This document shows, piece by piece, positions 42,767-50,580 of a stretch of 64,000 bases of DNA. Under the pieces are notes generated by a model. That model was not told where the DNA came from. It was given only the letters and a program-made list of their open reading frames with translations, and did no database searches. Location of the stretch: contig NZ_RKQJ01000004.1 of assembly GCF_003814515.1 (NCBI RefSeq), forward strand, positions 124,001 through 188,000. The letters are read 5' to 3'. The first letter of the stretch is position 1. Each line of letters starts with the position of its first letter. Position numbers and translations under genes: made by a program. This stretch comes from Salinicoccus roseus. GTDB taxonomy: Bacteria; Bacillota; Bacilli; Staphylococcales; Salinicoccaceae.

Positions 42767-43615
42767 TTACTCGCCTGCTTCAAATGCAGGCTCCAAATGT
42801 CCTTCTTCACTCAATTCCATAAGGAAATCATGTACTTCCTGGGAAGTGAATGCCTCTTCTACAGCCTGAATCTCCTCGGAATCCTGATTGTCTTCACGCG
42901 CTACGAGCTGGATGGCGAATGTGTTGTCCTCATCCTCCTCAAGCAGTACAGCATCTTCCGGTGTCAGATCGATGCTTGAAATATACGTCGGATAGTTGAA
43001 TACAAGCGGTACCCCGTCTTCATATGCACCAGTCAGGTTGAGCAGGTCGATATGTGTAAACTCAAGGTTCTTCGGGTTCTCCTCGATATCTTCCACTGTT
43101 GCGGTATGTTCTGCATCAGAAGCCAGGGTGATGATCCCCTGCTGATCGAGTATCATGAGCGCACGTGCTTCATTTGTGGCATCAGAAGGGATCGCCACCT
43201 CTGCGCCATCCTCCAGTTCCTCTATGGAATCATAGACAGGCGAATAGAAGCCGACGATTGCATTATAGACTGGCTGAAGCGCAACGAGGTTGCCGTCGCG
43301 TTCTTCATTGAAGATTTCCATGAATGGTTCATGCTGGGCGAAATTCGCATCGACTTCTTCATTCAGCAGAGCTTCGTTATACTGGATATTATCCGATACT
43401 TCAACCAGTTCTATTTCATACGGATCTTCAATGACGTCGCCTGCAATTTCAACGACATCCGTCATTGGCGGCAGGTGGGAGGCCACCTGAATTACGGTCT
43501 TTTCCCCAGAGTTATCGGAACCGCCCTCCTGGGCTTCTTCCGTACCGCTTTCTTCTCCCCCACACCCTGCAAGAACAAGGGCAAGGCCACTTAACAATAA
43601 TCCTTTTTTAAACAT
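42767..43615 (-). CDS. metQ: methionine-binding lipoprotein MetQ
   Basis: 282-residue NlpA/MetQ family substrate-binding lipoprotein. The signal peptide ends in the lipobox LVLAGC (Cys18), followed by an acidic flexible linker and the two-lobed binding domain: HLPPMTDVVEIAGDVI, FAQHEPFMEIFNEE, and SDATNEARALMILDQQGIITL are family blocks. The protein is very acidic, as usual for extracytoplasmic proteins of halophiles. It delivers methionine to MetNP. Third gene of the operon, GGAG ten bases before the ATG. Confidence 0.93.
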   Translation of the reverse strand: MFKKGLLLSGLALVLAGCGGEESGTEEAQEGGSDNSGEKTVIQVASHLPPMTDVVEIAGDVIEDPYEIELVEVSDNIQYNEALLNEEVDANFAQHEPFMEIFNEERDGNLVALQPVYNAIVGFYSPVYDSIEELEDGAEVAIPSDATNEARALMILDQQGIITLASDAEHTATVEDIEENPKNLEFTHIDLLNLTGAYEDGVPLVFNYPTYISSIDLTPEDAVLLEEDEDNTFAIQLVAREDNQDSEEIQAVEEAFTSQEVHDFLMELSEEGHLEPAFEAGE

Positions 43616-43639
43616 GTTGCTTCATCTCCTCTAGATTTT

Positions 43640-44323
43640 TTATTTTTTATCAAGTTGCCTGGCAATTCGAAGCCCAAACCATTGGGCCAGAATGACAAAT
43701 ATGATGATTACGACAATTGCGGTATACATGACATCCGTCTCATAGCGCTGATATCCATATCGGATCGCAAAGTCCCCGATGCCACCGCCTCCGACGACAC
43801 CCATTATCGTGGAGTAGGATATGAAACTGACGAAAGCAGTGGTGAATCCGATGATGAGGGAACTTCGGGCTTCAACATAAAGGAACTTCCATACAAGCTG
43901 GGTCGTAGTCGCTCCCATCGATTCCGCCGTTTCCATCACGCCTTTCGGCACATCGTGAAGGGACTGTTCGACAAAACGTGCATACAGCGCAATCGCAATC
44001 AGCATCATCGGGAAGGATGCGGCTACAGGGTCTCCTGTTGCACGTCCATAGAAAAAGCGGATCAGCGGCTGCATGACGACGACAAGCAGCAGGAACGGGA
44101 AGGAGCGGACGATATTGACGAATACGCTCGCCACCTGATACAGGATTTTGTTATCCATGGGCTTGTTCCTGGATGTCAGGAACAGGAGTGTGCCGAGGGG
44201 CAGCCCCAGAAGGATTGCAGCCACCATGGCGAATACCATCATGATTCCGGTCTCATAAAGGCTTTCAAACAATCTTGGGGCATATTCGATGACACGCTCC
44301 ATATAGAGGCTCAGACTAATCAC
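43640..44323 (-). CDS. metP: methionine ABC transporter permease MetP
   Basis: 227 residues, five membrane helices, of the MetI/MetP permease family: LFESLYETGIMMVFAMVAAILLGLPLG, VNIVRSFPFLLLVVVMQPLIRFF and the EAA loop VPKGVMETAESMGATTTQLVWKFLYVEARSSLIIGFT. The start is uncertain: GTG 44323 sits inside the AAAGGTGA site, while ATG 44302 lacks one. The gene overlaps metN by eight bases. It forms the methionine channel as a dimer. Confidence 0.92.
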   Translation of the reverse strand: MISLSLYMERVIEYAPRLFESLYETGIMMVFAMVAAILLGLPLGTLLFLTSRNKPMDNKILYQVASVFVNIVRSFPFLLLVVVMQPLIRFFYGRATGDPVAASFPMMLIAIALYARFVEQSLHDVPKGVMETAESMGATTTQLVWKFLYVEARSSLIIGFTTAFVSFISYSTIMGVVGGGGIGDFAIRYGYQRYETDVMYTAIVVIIIFVILAQWFGLRIARQLDKK

Positions 44324-45053
44324 CTTTCAACACTTCCAATACACGTGCATGATAGGACTTGCCGGATCGTCCATCCTTCTCATGAACCACATCGATCGTG
44401 TCGATCAGTCTGCCCTGGTCCAGTACAGCAGCACGATGGCACAGCGTTTTTATGACATTGAGCTCATGCGTGACGATGACGACGGTCATCCCATATTCAT
44501 GCTGTGCCTTGTGCAGTACATCGACGATTTCATAGGTGGTATTCTCGTCCAGAGCGGATGTTGGCTCATCACACAAAAGGATCTTCGGACGTGTGATCAG
44601 TGCCCGGGCGATGCCCACACGCTGCTTCTGACCGCCTGAGAGTTCGGCAGGGTAGCTGGATCTTTTATCGGCAAGTCCGGTGAAATCGAGCACTTCATCT
44701 AACGATAATGGAGTTTTATATTTATGTAATGTCAAAGGCAGCCGGATATTATCTTCGACCGTCCTGTTGCCCAATAGATTGAAGTGCTGGAAAATCATCC
44801 CGATGTCCTTCTGATGGGTTCTCAGACGTTTCCCCGCCAGTTTCCCGACTTCCACACCGTCGACATATACGTCTCCCGAGTCCGGCGTCTCCAATGCATT
44901 GATGAAACGCATCAGTGTAGACTTGCCGGCACCGCTCTCGCCGATGATGCCGAATATCTCCTGCTCCTTGATGGAAAGGGTCACACCATCGACAGCTTTG
45001 AAGGGGCCGTCTTTACCTGTAAATGATTTTGATACCTCTGTCATTTCTATCAA
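44316..45053 (-). CDS. metN: methionine ABC transporter ATPase MetN (short form)
   Basis: 245 residues: Walker A GESGAGKST, Q-loop MIFQHFNLL, signature LSGGQKQRVGIARAL, Walker B ILLCDEPTSALD, switch His IVTHELNVIK. It ends at about the end of the ATPase domain: the C-terminal NIL (C2) domain of roughly 90 residues, through which methionine trans-inhibits E. coli MetN, is missing. TTG 45053 is the start (GGAGG eight bases upstream; MIEMTEVSKSF matches MetN N-termini); the frame runs further up without a ribosome site. First gene of metNPQ; no SAM or T-box leader is visible before it. Confidence 0.92.
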   Translation of the reverse strand: MIEMTEVSKSFTGKDGPFKAVDGVTLSIKEQEIFGIIGESGAGKSTLMRFINALETPDSGDVYVDGVEVGKLAGKRLRTHQKDIGMIFQHFNLLGNRTVEDNIRLPLTLHKYKTPLSLDEVLDFTGLADKRSSYPAELSGGQKQRVGIARALITRPKILLCDEPTSALDENTTYEIVDVLHKAQHEYGMTVVIVTHELNVIKTLCHRAAVLDQGRLIDTIDVVHEKDGRSGKSYHARVLEVLKGD

Positions 45054-45189
45054 CTTAAGGACCTCCGTAATACAATCAACACAGGCATCATATCTATCCA
45101 AATACCTCAAAAGCCAATGATATCATACCTCTGCATCCAAAGTGTCAGTCTATTGAAAATACCCCTCTAGAATAACATGTCCAAAGGGG

Positions 45190-45831
45190 TTAATCATCAT
45201 AATAATCGTCAAATTCTATATAATAGTCGTCCTGATACTGCCTGTTATACTCCTGCAGTTCCTGTGCGAAAGCTTCTATGTCTGGAATATCTTCGAAATC
45301 GATGGAGAACCATATCACTTTATCTACCGAGGCTGATTGTGCATCAATGGTGACGAGTGCACCTTCATCATCATCCTCCACAAGTTGGATGACTTGATAT
45401 TCGACAGGGTGGGCGCCTTCACTCGTCGTAACATGTATGAACTGCCCGCCGACTTCAGCTGCAGCAAGGGCCTTGGCCTCCTCTTCTGTCATGAGCGCCT
45501 TCTCCCCGGGATCTTCAGAGCTTTCTTCAGTCTGCTCTTCAGCAACTTCCTTACGGGGAAGTTCCCTTGATTTCATATCCGTGATGCTGCCATCTTCTCG
45601 TTCCATCGTAATCTCATACTCGAGATTTTCATCTGACACCCGGACGATGTAGTGCTGACCCTTGGTCTCGACCGCTTCAATCTCACCACCATACCGCTCC
45701 ATGACCATCGCTCTGACTTCATCTTCTCCAATGTCATCAGGCTTGGCCTGAAAAATTGCCGCCACTATGATCAGTATGACCAGTACAACTGCTCCAGAAG
45801 CAATTACCAGCCTAGTTTTCTTCCTCATCAT
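45190..45831 (-). CDS. membrane-anchored PepSY-domain protein (YkoI-like)
   Basis: 213 residues: an N-terminal membrane anchor (LVIASGAVVLVILIIVAAIF), then two extracytoplasmic PepSY-type repeats (about 33-90 and 112-170) joined by a Glu/Ser-rich linker, and an acidic Tyr/Asp tail. PepSY proteins are thought to restrain proteases or sense envelope state. It overlaps the histidine kinase gene by 20 bp and is co-transcribed with the two-component system, like Bacillus ykoI with ykoGH. It may modulate the kinase sensor domain (inference). Confidence 0.8.
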   Translation of the reverse strand: MMRKKTRLVIASGAVVLVILIIVAAIFQAKPDDIGEDEVRAMVMERYGGEIEAVETKGQHYIVRVSDENLEYEITMEREDGSITDMKSRELPRKEVAEEQTEESSEDPGEKALMTEEEAKALAAAEVGGQFIHVTTSEGAHPVEYQVIQLVEDDDEGALVTIDAQSASVDKVIWFSIDFEDIPDIEAFAQELQEYNRQYQDDYYIEFDDYYDD

Positions 45832-47185
45832 TTCCCCCGCTTTCCATAGTCAGTCTGAAGGTCGTGCCAACGTCCACCTGGCTGTCGACGGAAATGTCAA
45901 TGCCGTTTAACTTTGCGAGCTCACGGGCTATCGACAGGCCGAGACCCGAGCCGCCAGTTTTTCTTGCCCGGGCCTTATCCACACGATAGAAGCGTGTGAA
46001 GATGTGATCGATATCCTCCTCGGGGATTCCGATGCCCCTGTCTTTTATCGTCACTTCAACCGACTGTCCATGATCTTGCACTTCGACTGCAATTGCATCC
46101 GAACTGTACTTATAGGCATTATCCATGAATATCTTCAGCAGCTGGTCGAATGTATTCACATCAACATGGGCCAGGACCGATTCATTATCTGTACGTACAT
46201 CAATCTCCCGCTGATAGACCGTCTCCAGCCGTGCCGCGATATCGCGGATCAGCTTGACGATGCGCGTCGGCTGCCGGGATATCTCCTCCCTGCCTGTATT
46301 CACCTTGGCAAAGCTCAAAAGCTGTTCCGTCAGATACTTCATCCTTCTTGCTTCATCACTGATGGCATGGATACTCTCGTCCAGCACATCCTCTCTGGTC
46401 TTGCCGAAACGTTTGAGCATTTCACTGTATGAGCTGATGACAGTAATCGGCGTCTTCAGCTCATGGGAGGCATTCATGATGAAGGCCTGCTGATTCTCAT
46501 CATGGATCTTCAGCTCCTCCATCATATTATTGAAGGCTGCAGACAGTTCCTGAAGCTCCTTCGTGTCCTTTTGGTCGACTTCCAGCATTGAATACTTCGA
46601 TGTGGTCTCTGTCCTGTTCATCCTGTCGACCAGCTTGTTGATCGGCCGGGTTATGAAGTTCGTGATGATCCTGTTCAACAGGAATATGACGATGAATATG
46701 ATCGCCGTCGAGAGCAGCAGAATCCATCGCAGGATTTCAAAAGTTTCATGCAGGAACTGGACATTTTCATAGATCTGCAGGTCATATACCTCACCATTCT
46801 CCCAAATGATGGGCAGGGAGACCATCACAAAATGATGTGCCTCATGGTTCATCGCTTCTGCATACTGTGAGGTACTGTATGGCATGGATATGTTCGCATA
46901 ATCCGCTTCCGTCGCAATCCTGACCACCGGATTATTTTCGCTGTCTATGACCGTCATATAGCCATCTGAAAGCAGGTGTGCCTGGAGTACAGCTTCAGCA
47001 TTGATATCATTATCATTGGCATTCTGGATTTCCTGCATGATATTGAAACCACGGTTTTCAAGCTGGCCCATTTCTGCATTCAGCGAAAACTGCTTATATG
47101 AATGATAGACAAACAGGTTGATGATGATGACTACAATCAGGGTCATAACGGTTGTATACAACTGAATTTTAGTCCCTAGTTTCAT
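45812..47185 (-). CDS. sensor histidine kinase (YkoH/ArlS-like)
   Basis: 457 residues: membrane helix 1 (about 10-30), an extracytoplasmic sensor of about 120 residues, helix 2 (about 152-172), HAMP (about 173-226), HisKA with phospho-acceptor in NASHELKTPITV, and HATPase_c with N box DNAYKYS, G1 DRGIGIP, F box FTRFYRVDKAR and G2 GGSGLGLS. It phosphorylates the OmpR-type regulator encoded just upstream. The gene order regulator-kinase-PepSY matches Bacillus ykoGHI. The stimulus is unknown; envelope or cation stress are guesses. Confidence 0.92.
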   Translation of the reverse strand: MKLGTKIQLYTTVMTLIVVIIINLFVYHSYKQFSLNAEMGQLENRGFNIMQEIQNANDNDINAEAVLQAHLLSDGYMTVIDSENNPVVRIATEADYANISMPYSTSQYAEAMNHEAHHFVMVSLPIIWENGEVYDLQIYENVQFLHETFEILRWILLLSTAIIFIVIFLLNRIITNFITRPINKLVDRMNRTETTSKYSMLEVDQKDTKELQELSAAFNNMMEELKIHDENQQAFIMNASHELKTPITVISSYSEMLKRFGKTREDVLDESIHAISDEARRMKYLTEQLLSFAKVNTGREEISRQPTRIVKLIRDIAARLETVYQREIDVRTDNESVLAHVDVNTFDQLLKIFMDNAYKYSSDAIAVEVQDHGQSVEVTIKDRGIGIPEEDIDHIFTRFYRVDKARARKTGGSGLGLSIARELAKLNGIDISVDSQVDVGTTFRLTMESGGNDEEEN

Positions 47186-47189
47186 TACT

Positions 47190-47867
47190 TCAGTCCTTCA
47201 CTATATAGCCAATACCCCTGACGCTTGAAATGATGGAGGGGGATCCGCGATCAAGTTTCTTGCGCAAGTATCTGACATAGACATCGACAGTATTCGTATC
47301 ACCATAATAGTCATAGCCCCACACCGCCTCGATGATCTGCTCCCGTGATAATGCCTGGTTTTTATGTTCGACCAGAAAATGAAGCAGATCGTATTCCCTC
47401 TGGGTCAGATAGATCAGTTCATCATCTATATACACTTCACGGGCCATCGGCAGAATCTTCAGGTGCCTGTACTTCATTTCCTGGAAGTCGGCATTATTTG
47501 ACAGGCTCCTCTGCTTCAGCTGCGCCCGGATGCGTGCAAGCAGTTCCTCGATTTCAAAAGGCTTGGTGACATAGTCGTTTGCTCCGGAGTCGAGACCACT
47601 CACTTTGTCCATCACTGCATCCCTTGCCGTAAGCATGATGATGCGTATTTCATCGTCCTTCTGACGGACACGGCGGAGCACTTCAAGCCCATTCAGTTCG
47701 GGAATCATGACATCCAGAAGAATCATGTCAAAAGATTCCGCTCCGTACTTTTCCATCGCCTCTTTTCCCGTGTATGCGATTGCCACTTCGTACCCTTCAT
47801 ATTCCAGCTCCAGCTGGATGACACGGGCAATCTTGTCATCGTCTTCGACAATCAGAATCTTTTCCAT
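47190..47867 (-). CDS. OmpR/PhoB-family response regulator (YkoG/ArlR-like)
   Basis: 225 residues: receiver domain with acidic pocket VEDDD, phospho-acceptor Asp52 in ILLDVMIP, the conserved Thr and Lys (MLTARDA, VTKPFEIEELLARI), then a winged-helix effector with REYDLLHFLVEHKNQALSREQI and VDVYVRYLRKKLD. ATG 47867 follows GGGGAGTG. It is the first gene of the operon with the kinase and a PepSY protein. Tandem heptad-like direct repeats upstream of the neighbouring PepSY lipoprotein gene are a plausible binding site. Confidence 0.92.
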   Translation of the reverse strand: MEKILIVEDDDKIARVIQLELEYEGYEVAIAYTGKEAMEKYGAESFDMILLDVMIPELNGLEVLRRVRQKDDEIRIIMLTARDAVMDKVSGLDSGANDYVTKPFEIEELLARIRAQLKQRSLSNNADFQEMKYRHLKILPMAREVYIDDELIYLTQREYDLLHFLVEHKNQALSREQIIEAVWGYDYYGDTNTVDVYVRYLRKKLDRGSPSIISSVRGIGYIVKD

Positions 47868-47964
47868 AACAGCACTCCCCATTACTTTGATGCACGATGA
47901 TTACTATTACACCAAGTATAAAGCAAAATGTACTTATTTTCGTTATAGAATTATTAAAATTCAA

Positions 47965-47993
47965 TTAAAAAACCCGGGAGAAGTCCTCCCGGG
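47965..47993 (-). terminator. terminator of the PepSY lipoprotein gene
   Basis: CCCGGGAGG-ACTT-CTCCCGGG followed by six T on the minus strand. Confidence 0.85.
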
Positions 47994-48008
47994 CCATCTG
48001 CCCTTCAA

Positions 48009-48647
48009 TCACTCATCGATTTCGGTTACTTTCCCAGTACGTGCATCGATTTCCACTTCATACTCTTTTCCCTCTGTTTCCAGTTCCACTTCATATTCCT
48101 TGTCATCTTCATCAAAATCCCATTCCTTCACTTCACCGCCGACTTCATTCTGGGCGATCTTCAATGCCTCTGTGGAAGAAATGAGTCCATTTCCGGCAGA
48201 CTGCTTAGGCTGGTCCTTTGCGGATTCTGAAGATGTTCCTTCGCCTCTGTCGTCATCATCCCGGCCGTTGTCGTCACTATCGTCGTCCCGGTCATCATCA
48301 TCCCGATCGAATGACTCTTCAAGAACTGTCAGATTGTTGGCATCGATATCGACGTCATATTCCTCATTGCCGTTTTCCAGCTCTATTTCATAGTAGTAGA
48401 TGCCATCATCCTCTTCGAGCTCCACTCCCTGCACCTTGCCGTCAAAATTCTTCTTCGCCGCATCGACCGCTTCCTGCGCGCTCTTCTTTACATTGCCTTC
48501 AGCTTCAGCGCTCATAACAGCAGTCGTGCCTTCCGTATGATTGTCTTCCCAGTTCATATCCGTTTCCGCATTTGCACTTGAACACGCACCCAGTACGAGC
48601 GCCGATGCGATACTTCCAATCAGCAGATGATTTTTTTTGATTATCAT
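48009..48647 (-). CDS. PepSY-domain lipoprotein with Asp/Arg-rich linker
   Basis: 212 residues: lipoprotein signal with lipobox VLGAC (Cys22), then two PepSY domains (about 52-112 and 155-212; EEYDVDIDANNLTVLEES and KEYEVEIDARTGKVTEID are the paired closing strands). Between them lies a low-complexity Asp/Arg run (DRDDDDRDDDSDDNGRDDDD). It is anchored outside the membrane; the linker could bind divalent cations. It has its own promoter with direct repeats upstream and its own terminator, next to the YkoGH-like two-component system, which makes it a likely target of that system. Confidence 0.82.
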   Translation of the reverse strand: MIIKKNHLLIGSIASALVLGACSSANAETDMNWEDNHTEGTTAVMSAEAEGNVKKSAQEAVDAAKKNFDGKVQGVELEEDDGIYYYEIELENGNEEYDVDIDANNLTVLEESFDRDDDDRDDDSDDNGRDDDDRGEGTSSESAKDQPKQSAGNGLISSTEALKIAQNEVGGEVKEWDFDEDDKEYEVELETEGKEYEVEIDARTGKVTEIDE

Positions 48648-48677
48648 TCATAACGCCTCCTTAATGTTTGTAACCTC

Positions 48678-48732
48678 ATTATAGGAAGCCATCAATAGAG
48701 GACGGTTAACGAAAAATTAAAAGATGATTAAA
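48678..48732 (-). promoter_or_regulatory. PepSY lipoprotein promoter with OmpR-type direct repeats
   Basis: A TATAAT -10 (48683-48678 on the minus strand) lacks a good -35. In its place and just upstream lie TTTAATC, TTTTAAT and GTTAAC elements about ten bases apart (48732-48704). This is the usual layout of a promoter activated by an OmpR-family regulator. Confidence 0.5.
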
Positions 48733-48773
48733 GCACTCCTGGATTTCTTTTAATGAAACACTCCACCAGACAT

Positions 48774-49346
48774 TTATACAAGCTCCAGCCTTTCCTTGTA
48801 ACATTTCCTGCAGACGGGCACATACTCCTCGTCTCCAATCTGTATCGTTTCGCCGATGTTGGTCGGCACGCCATTCAAAAGCCGCATATTGAGCGTCGCC
48901 TTCTTGTTGCAGAACTGGCAGATGGTCTTCAGTTCATCGATGGCATCACAGAGTTCCAGCAGCACCTGGCTGCCTTCGAACAGCTGATTGCGGAAGTCCG
49001 TCTTCAGTCCGAAGCAGATGACTGGTATGTCCAGGTCGTCGGCGATGTCGCTCAGCCTATGGACATCGGCCCGGGAGAGGAACTGTGCCTCGTCCACTAC
49101 TACCGCATGCACCTTATCCTGCTCGTGGATGGCTTTGACCTCTTCATAAACGGTGTCGGTAATATACTCGCATATCAGTTCAAGACCGATCCTCGATCTG
49201 ATCCTTTTATGACCGCTCCGTGTATCTATAGGCGTGGAGTAGGCCAGGCACTGCTTGCCCTGGGTCGTATATTGGTGGTGTGTAGTGATGATCTGGTTGC
49301 TTTTGTTGCTCTGCATCGTTCCGTATCGATAATATAGTTTTGCCAT
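48774..49346 (-). CDS. tdk: thymidine kinase
   Basis: 190-residue type II thymidine kinase: an N-terminal ATPase (P-loop region RYGTMQSNKSNQII, Walker B VVVDEAQFLS), lasso loop, and zinc site CQFC...CRKC. It resembles the E. coli-like branch (MAKLYYRYG start) rather than the S. aureus Tdk next to prfA. The P-loop reads SNKS where most have SGKS or AGKS. It phosphorylates thymidine in the salvage pathway. Monocistronic, unlike the tdk-prfA linkage common in Firmicutes. Confidence 0.88.
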   Translation of the reverse strand: MAKLYYRYGTMQSNKSNQIITTHHQYTTQGKQCLAYSTPIDTRSGHKRIRSRIGLELICEYITDTVYEEVKAIHEQDKVHAVVVDEAQFLSRADVHRLSDIADDLDIPVICFGLKTDFRNQLFEGSQVLLELCDAIDELKTICQFCNKKATLNMRLLNGVPTNIGETIQIGDEEYVPVCRKCYKERLELV

Positions 49347-49394
49347 GTGGATTCCAACTCCCTATATGTATTCCTACTATTTGAGTATGAATGG

Positions 49395-49423
49395 TTGACT
49401 TTAATCCTTTTCCTCTATAGTAT
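49395..49423 (+). promoter_or_regulatory. promoter of the luciferase-like oxidoreductase gene
   Basis: TTGACT (49395-49400), 17 bases, TAGTAT (49418-49423), 42 bp before the start codon. Confidence 0.6.
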
Positions 49424-49464
49424 TACTAATTATATTCTGACAATTAACCCCTAGGAGTGATGAG

Positions 49465-50469
49465 ATGGATTTCAGTATTCTGAACCAGAGCCCTGTGCTC
49501 GATGGCCATACAGTCGCAGCTTCCCTGAGGGATACCGTAGACCTTGCCATCCGGGCGGACAGCCTCGGATATCGGCGTTATTTTGTCGCCGAGCACCACA
49601 ATGATGAGAACCTTGCTGGCACAGCACCGGAAATTATGATATCACACCTGCTCGCCCATACAGAACAGATGCATATCGGTTCCGGTGGAGTGATGCTTCA
49701 ACATTATAACCCCTTTAAAGTCGCAGAACAATTCCAGCTTATGCAGCATTTGGGCTCCGGCCGTGTAGACCTGGGAGTCGGAAAAGCACCTGGCGGACTG
49801 CCGTTATCGACCCAGGCATTGCAGCATGGACTGCGCGAAGAGGCAGTCTCCTTCGACAGGAAGTTCAAAGACCTCAAGCGCTTCCTGTCCCAGGAACCTC
49901 CGGAGGGATGGGACGGGTTGAAGACCTCTCCGGACACCTCCCATCCGCCGGATCTTTTTCTGCTCGGCTCGAGCCCCTCTTCAGCGAGGTTTGCAGCTGA
50001 GGAGGGCGCCCATTTCATCTATGCCCATTTCATCACCAATAACGAACGGCTGCTCGAAGAAAGCATCAGAGCTTTCCGGGAGTACAATGGAAGAGGCAGG
50101 TTCGTCGTCGCACTTTCCGTCCTCGTTACGGACGACCCCCACACACAGGAGAAAATCATCAGCCGGAACAGAATCTTCAAATTGACCTTCGAGGACGGTA
50201 GGGTGCTCCGCGTGGGGAGCGAGGACAAAGCGGATGAACTGCTTTCGACGACTTCTGGACAGGTGGATGTGGAAATCATCGAACCGCATATCGTCGCCGG
50301 AACTGCAGCGGAAGTACTCTCGACACTCGATGAAATGGCGTCCAAAACGGGAATCGATGAACTGATGTTCCACCTGCCGACGCATGATGCAGCCCTACGG
50401 CATGAGACGGTTCAAGCACTGGCGCCCGTACATACAATACATGCTGCACAAAAATCCAATACACTTTAG
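49465..50469 (+). CDS. LLM-class flavin-dependent oxidoreductase (MsnO8 type)
   Basis: 334 residues, a luciferase-like TIM barrel: DFSILNQSPVLDG at the N-terminus, RYFVAEHHNDENLAGTAPE, IGSGGVMLQHYNPFKVAEQF and DLGVGKAPGG are conserved in the MsnO8/alkanal-monooxygenase-like group, common in staphylococci and of unknown substrate. It probably uses FMN. AGGAGTG precedes the ATG. Monocistronic between its own promoter and terminator. Confidence 0.87.
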   Translation: MDFSILNQSPVLDGHTVAASLRDTVDLAIRADSLGYRRYFVAEHHNDENLAGTAPEIMISHLLAHTEQMHIGSGGVMLQHYNPFKVAEQFQLMQHLGSGRVDLGVGKAPGGLPLSTQALQHGLREEAVSFDRKFKDLKRFLSQEPPEGWDGLKTSPDTSHPPDLFLLGSSPSSARFAAEEGAHFIYAHFITNNERLLEESIRAFREYNGRGRFVVALSVLVTDDPHTQEKIISRNRIFKLTFEDGRVLRVGSEDKADELLSTTSGQVDVEIIEPHIVAGTAAEVLSTLDEMASKTGIDELMFHLPTHDAALRHETVQALAPVHTIHAAQKSNTL

Positions 50470-50482
50470 ACCCCTCATGAAC

Positions 50483-50511
50483 AGACGGCCTTGTCGGCCG
50501 TCTTTTATTTT
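50483..50511 (+). terminator. terminator of the luciferase-like gene
   Basis: AGACGGCC-TTGTC-GGCCGTCT followed by TTTATTTTT. Confidence 0.85.
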
Positions 50512-50539
50512 TGACTAAAGAACTATGATATTCTATAAT
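50511..50539 (+). promoter_or_regulatory. promoter of the YeeE/TsuA gene
   Basis: TTGACT (50511-50516), 17 bases, TATAAT (50534-50539), directly after the preceding terminator. Confidence 0.78.
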
Positions 50540-50580
50540 GTTCTAATCCTATCAATTCAATAAGAAAAGGAGTCTTATAG

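Noticed and set aside
45164-45190. ATACCCCTCTAG near metN as a fifth CstR operator
   Set aside because: Only one half-site matches; the second half does not form the GGGTAT dyad at the correct spacing. It is more likely part of a weak terminator stem.
48241-48320. GTCATC-rich repeat tract as a CRISPR-like or microsatellite array
   Set aside because: It is the coding sequence of the Asp/Arg linker in the PepSY lipoprotein; no regular repeat-spacer structure.
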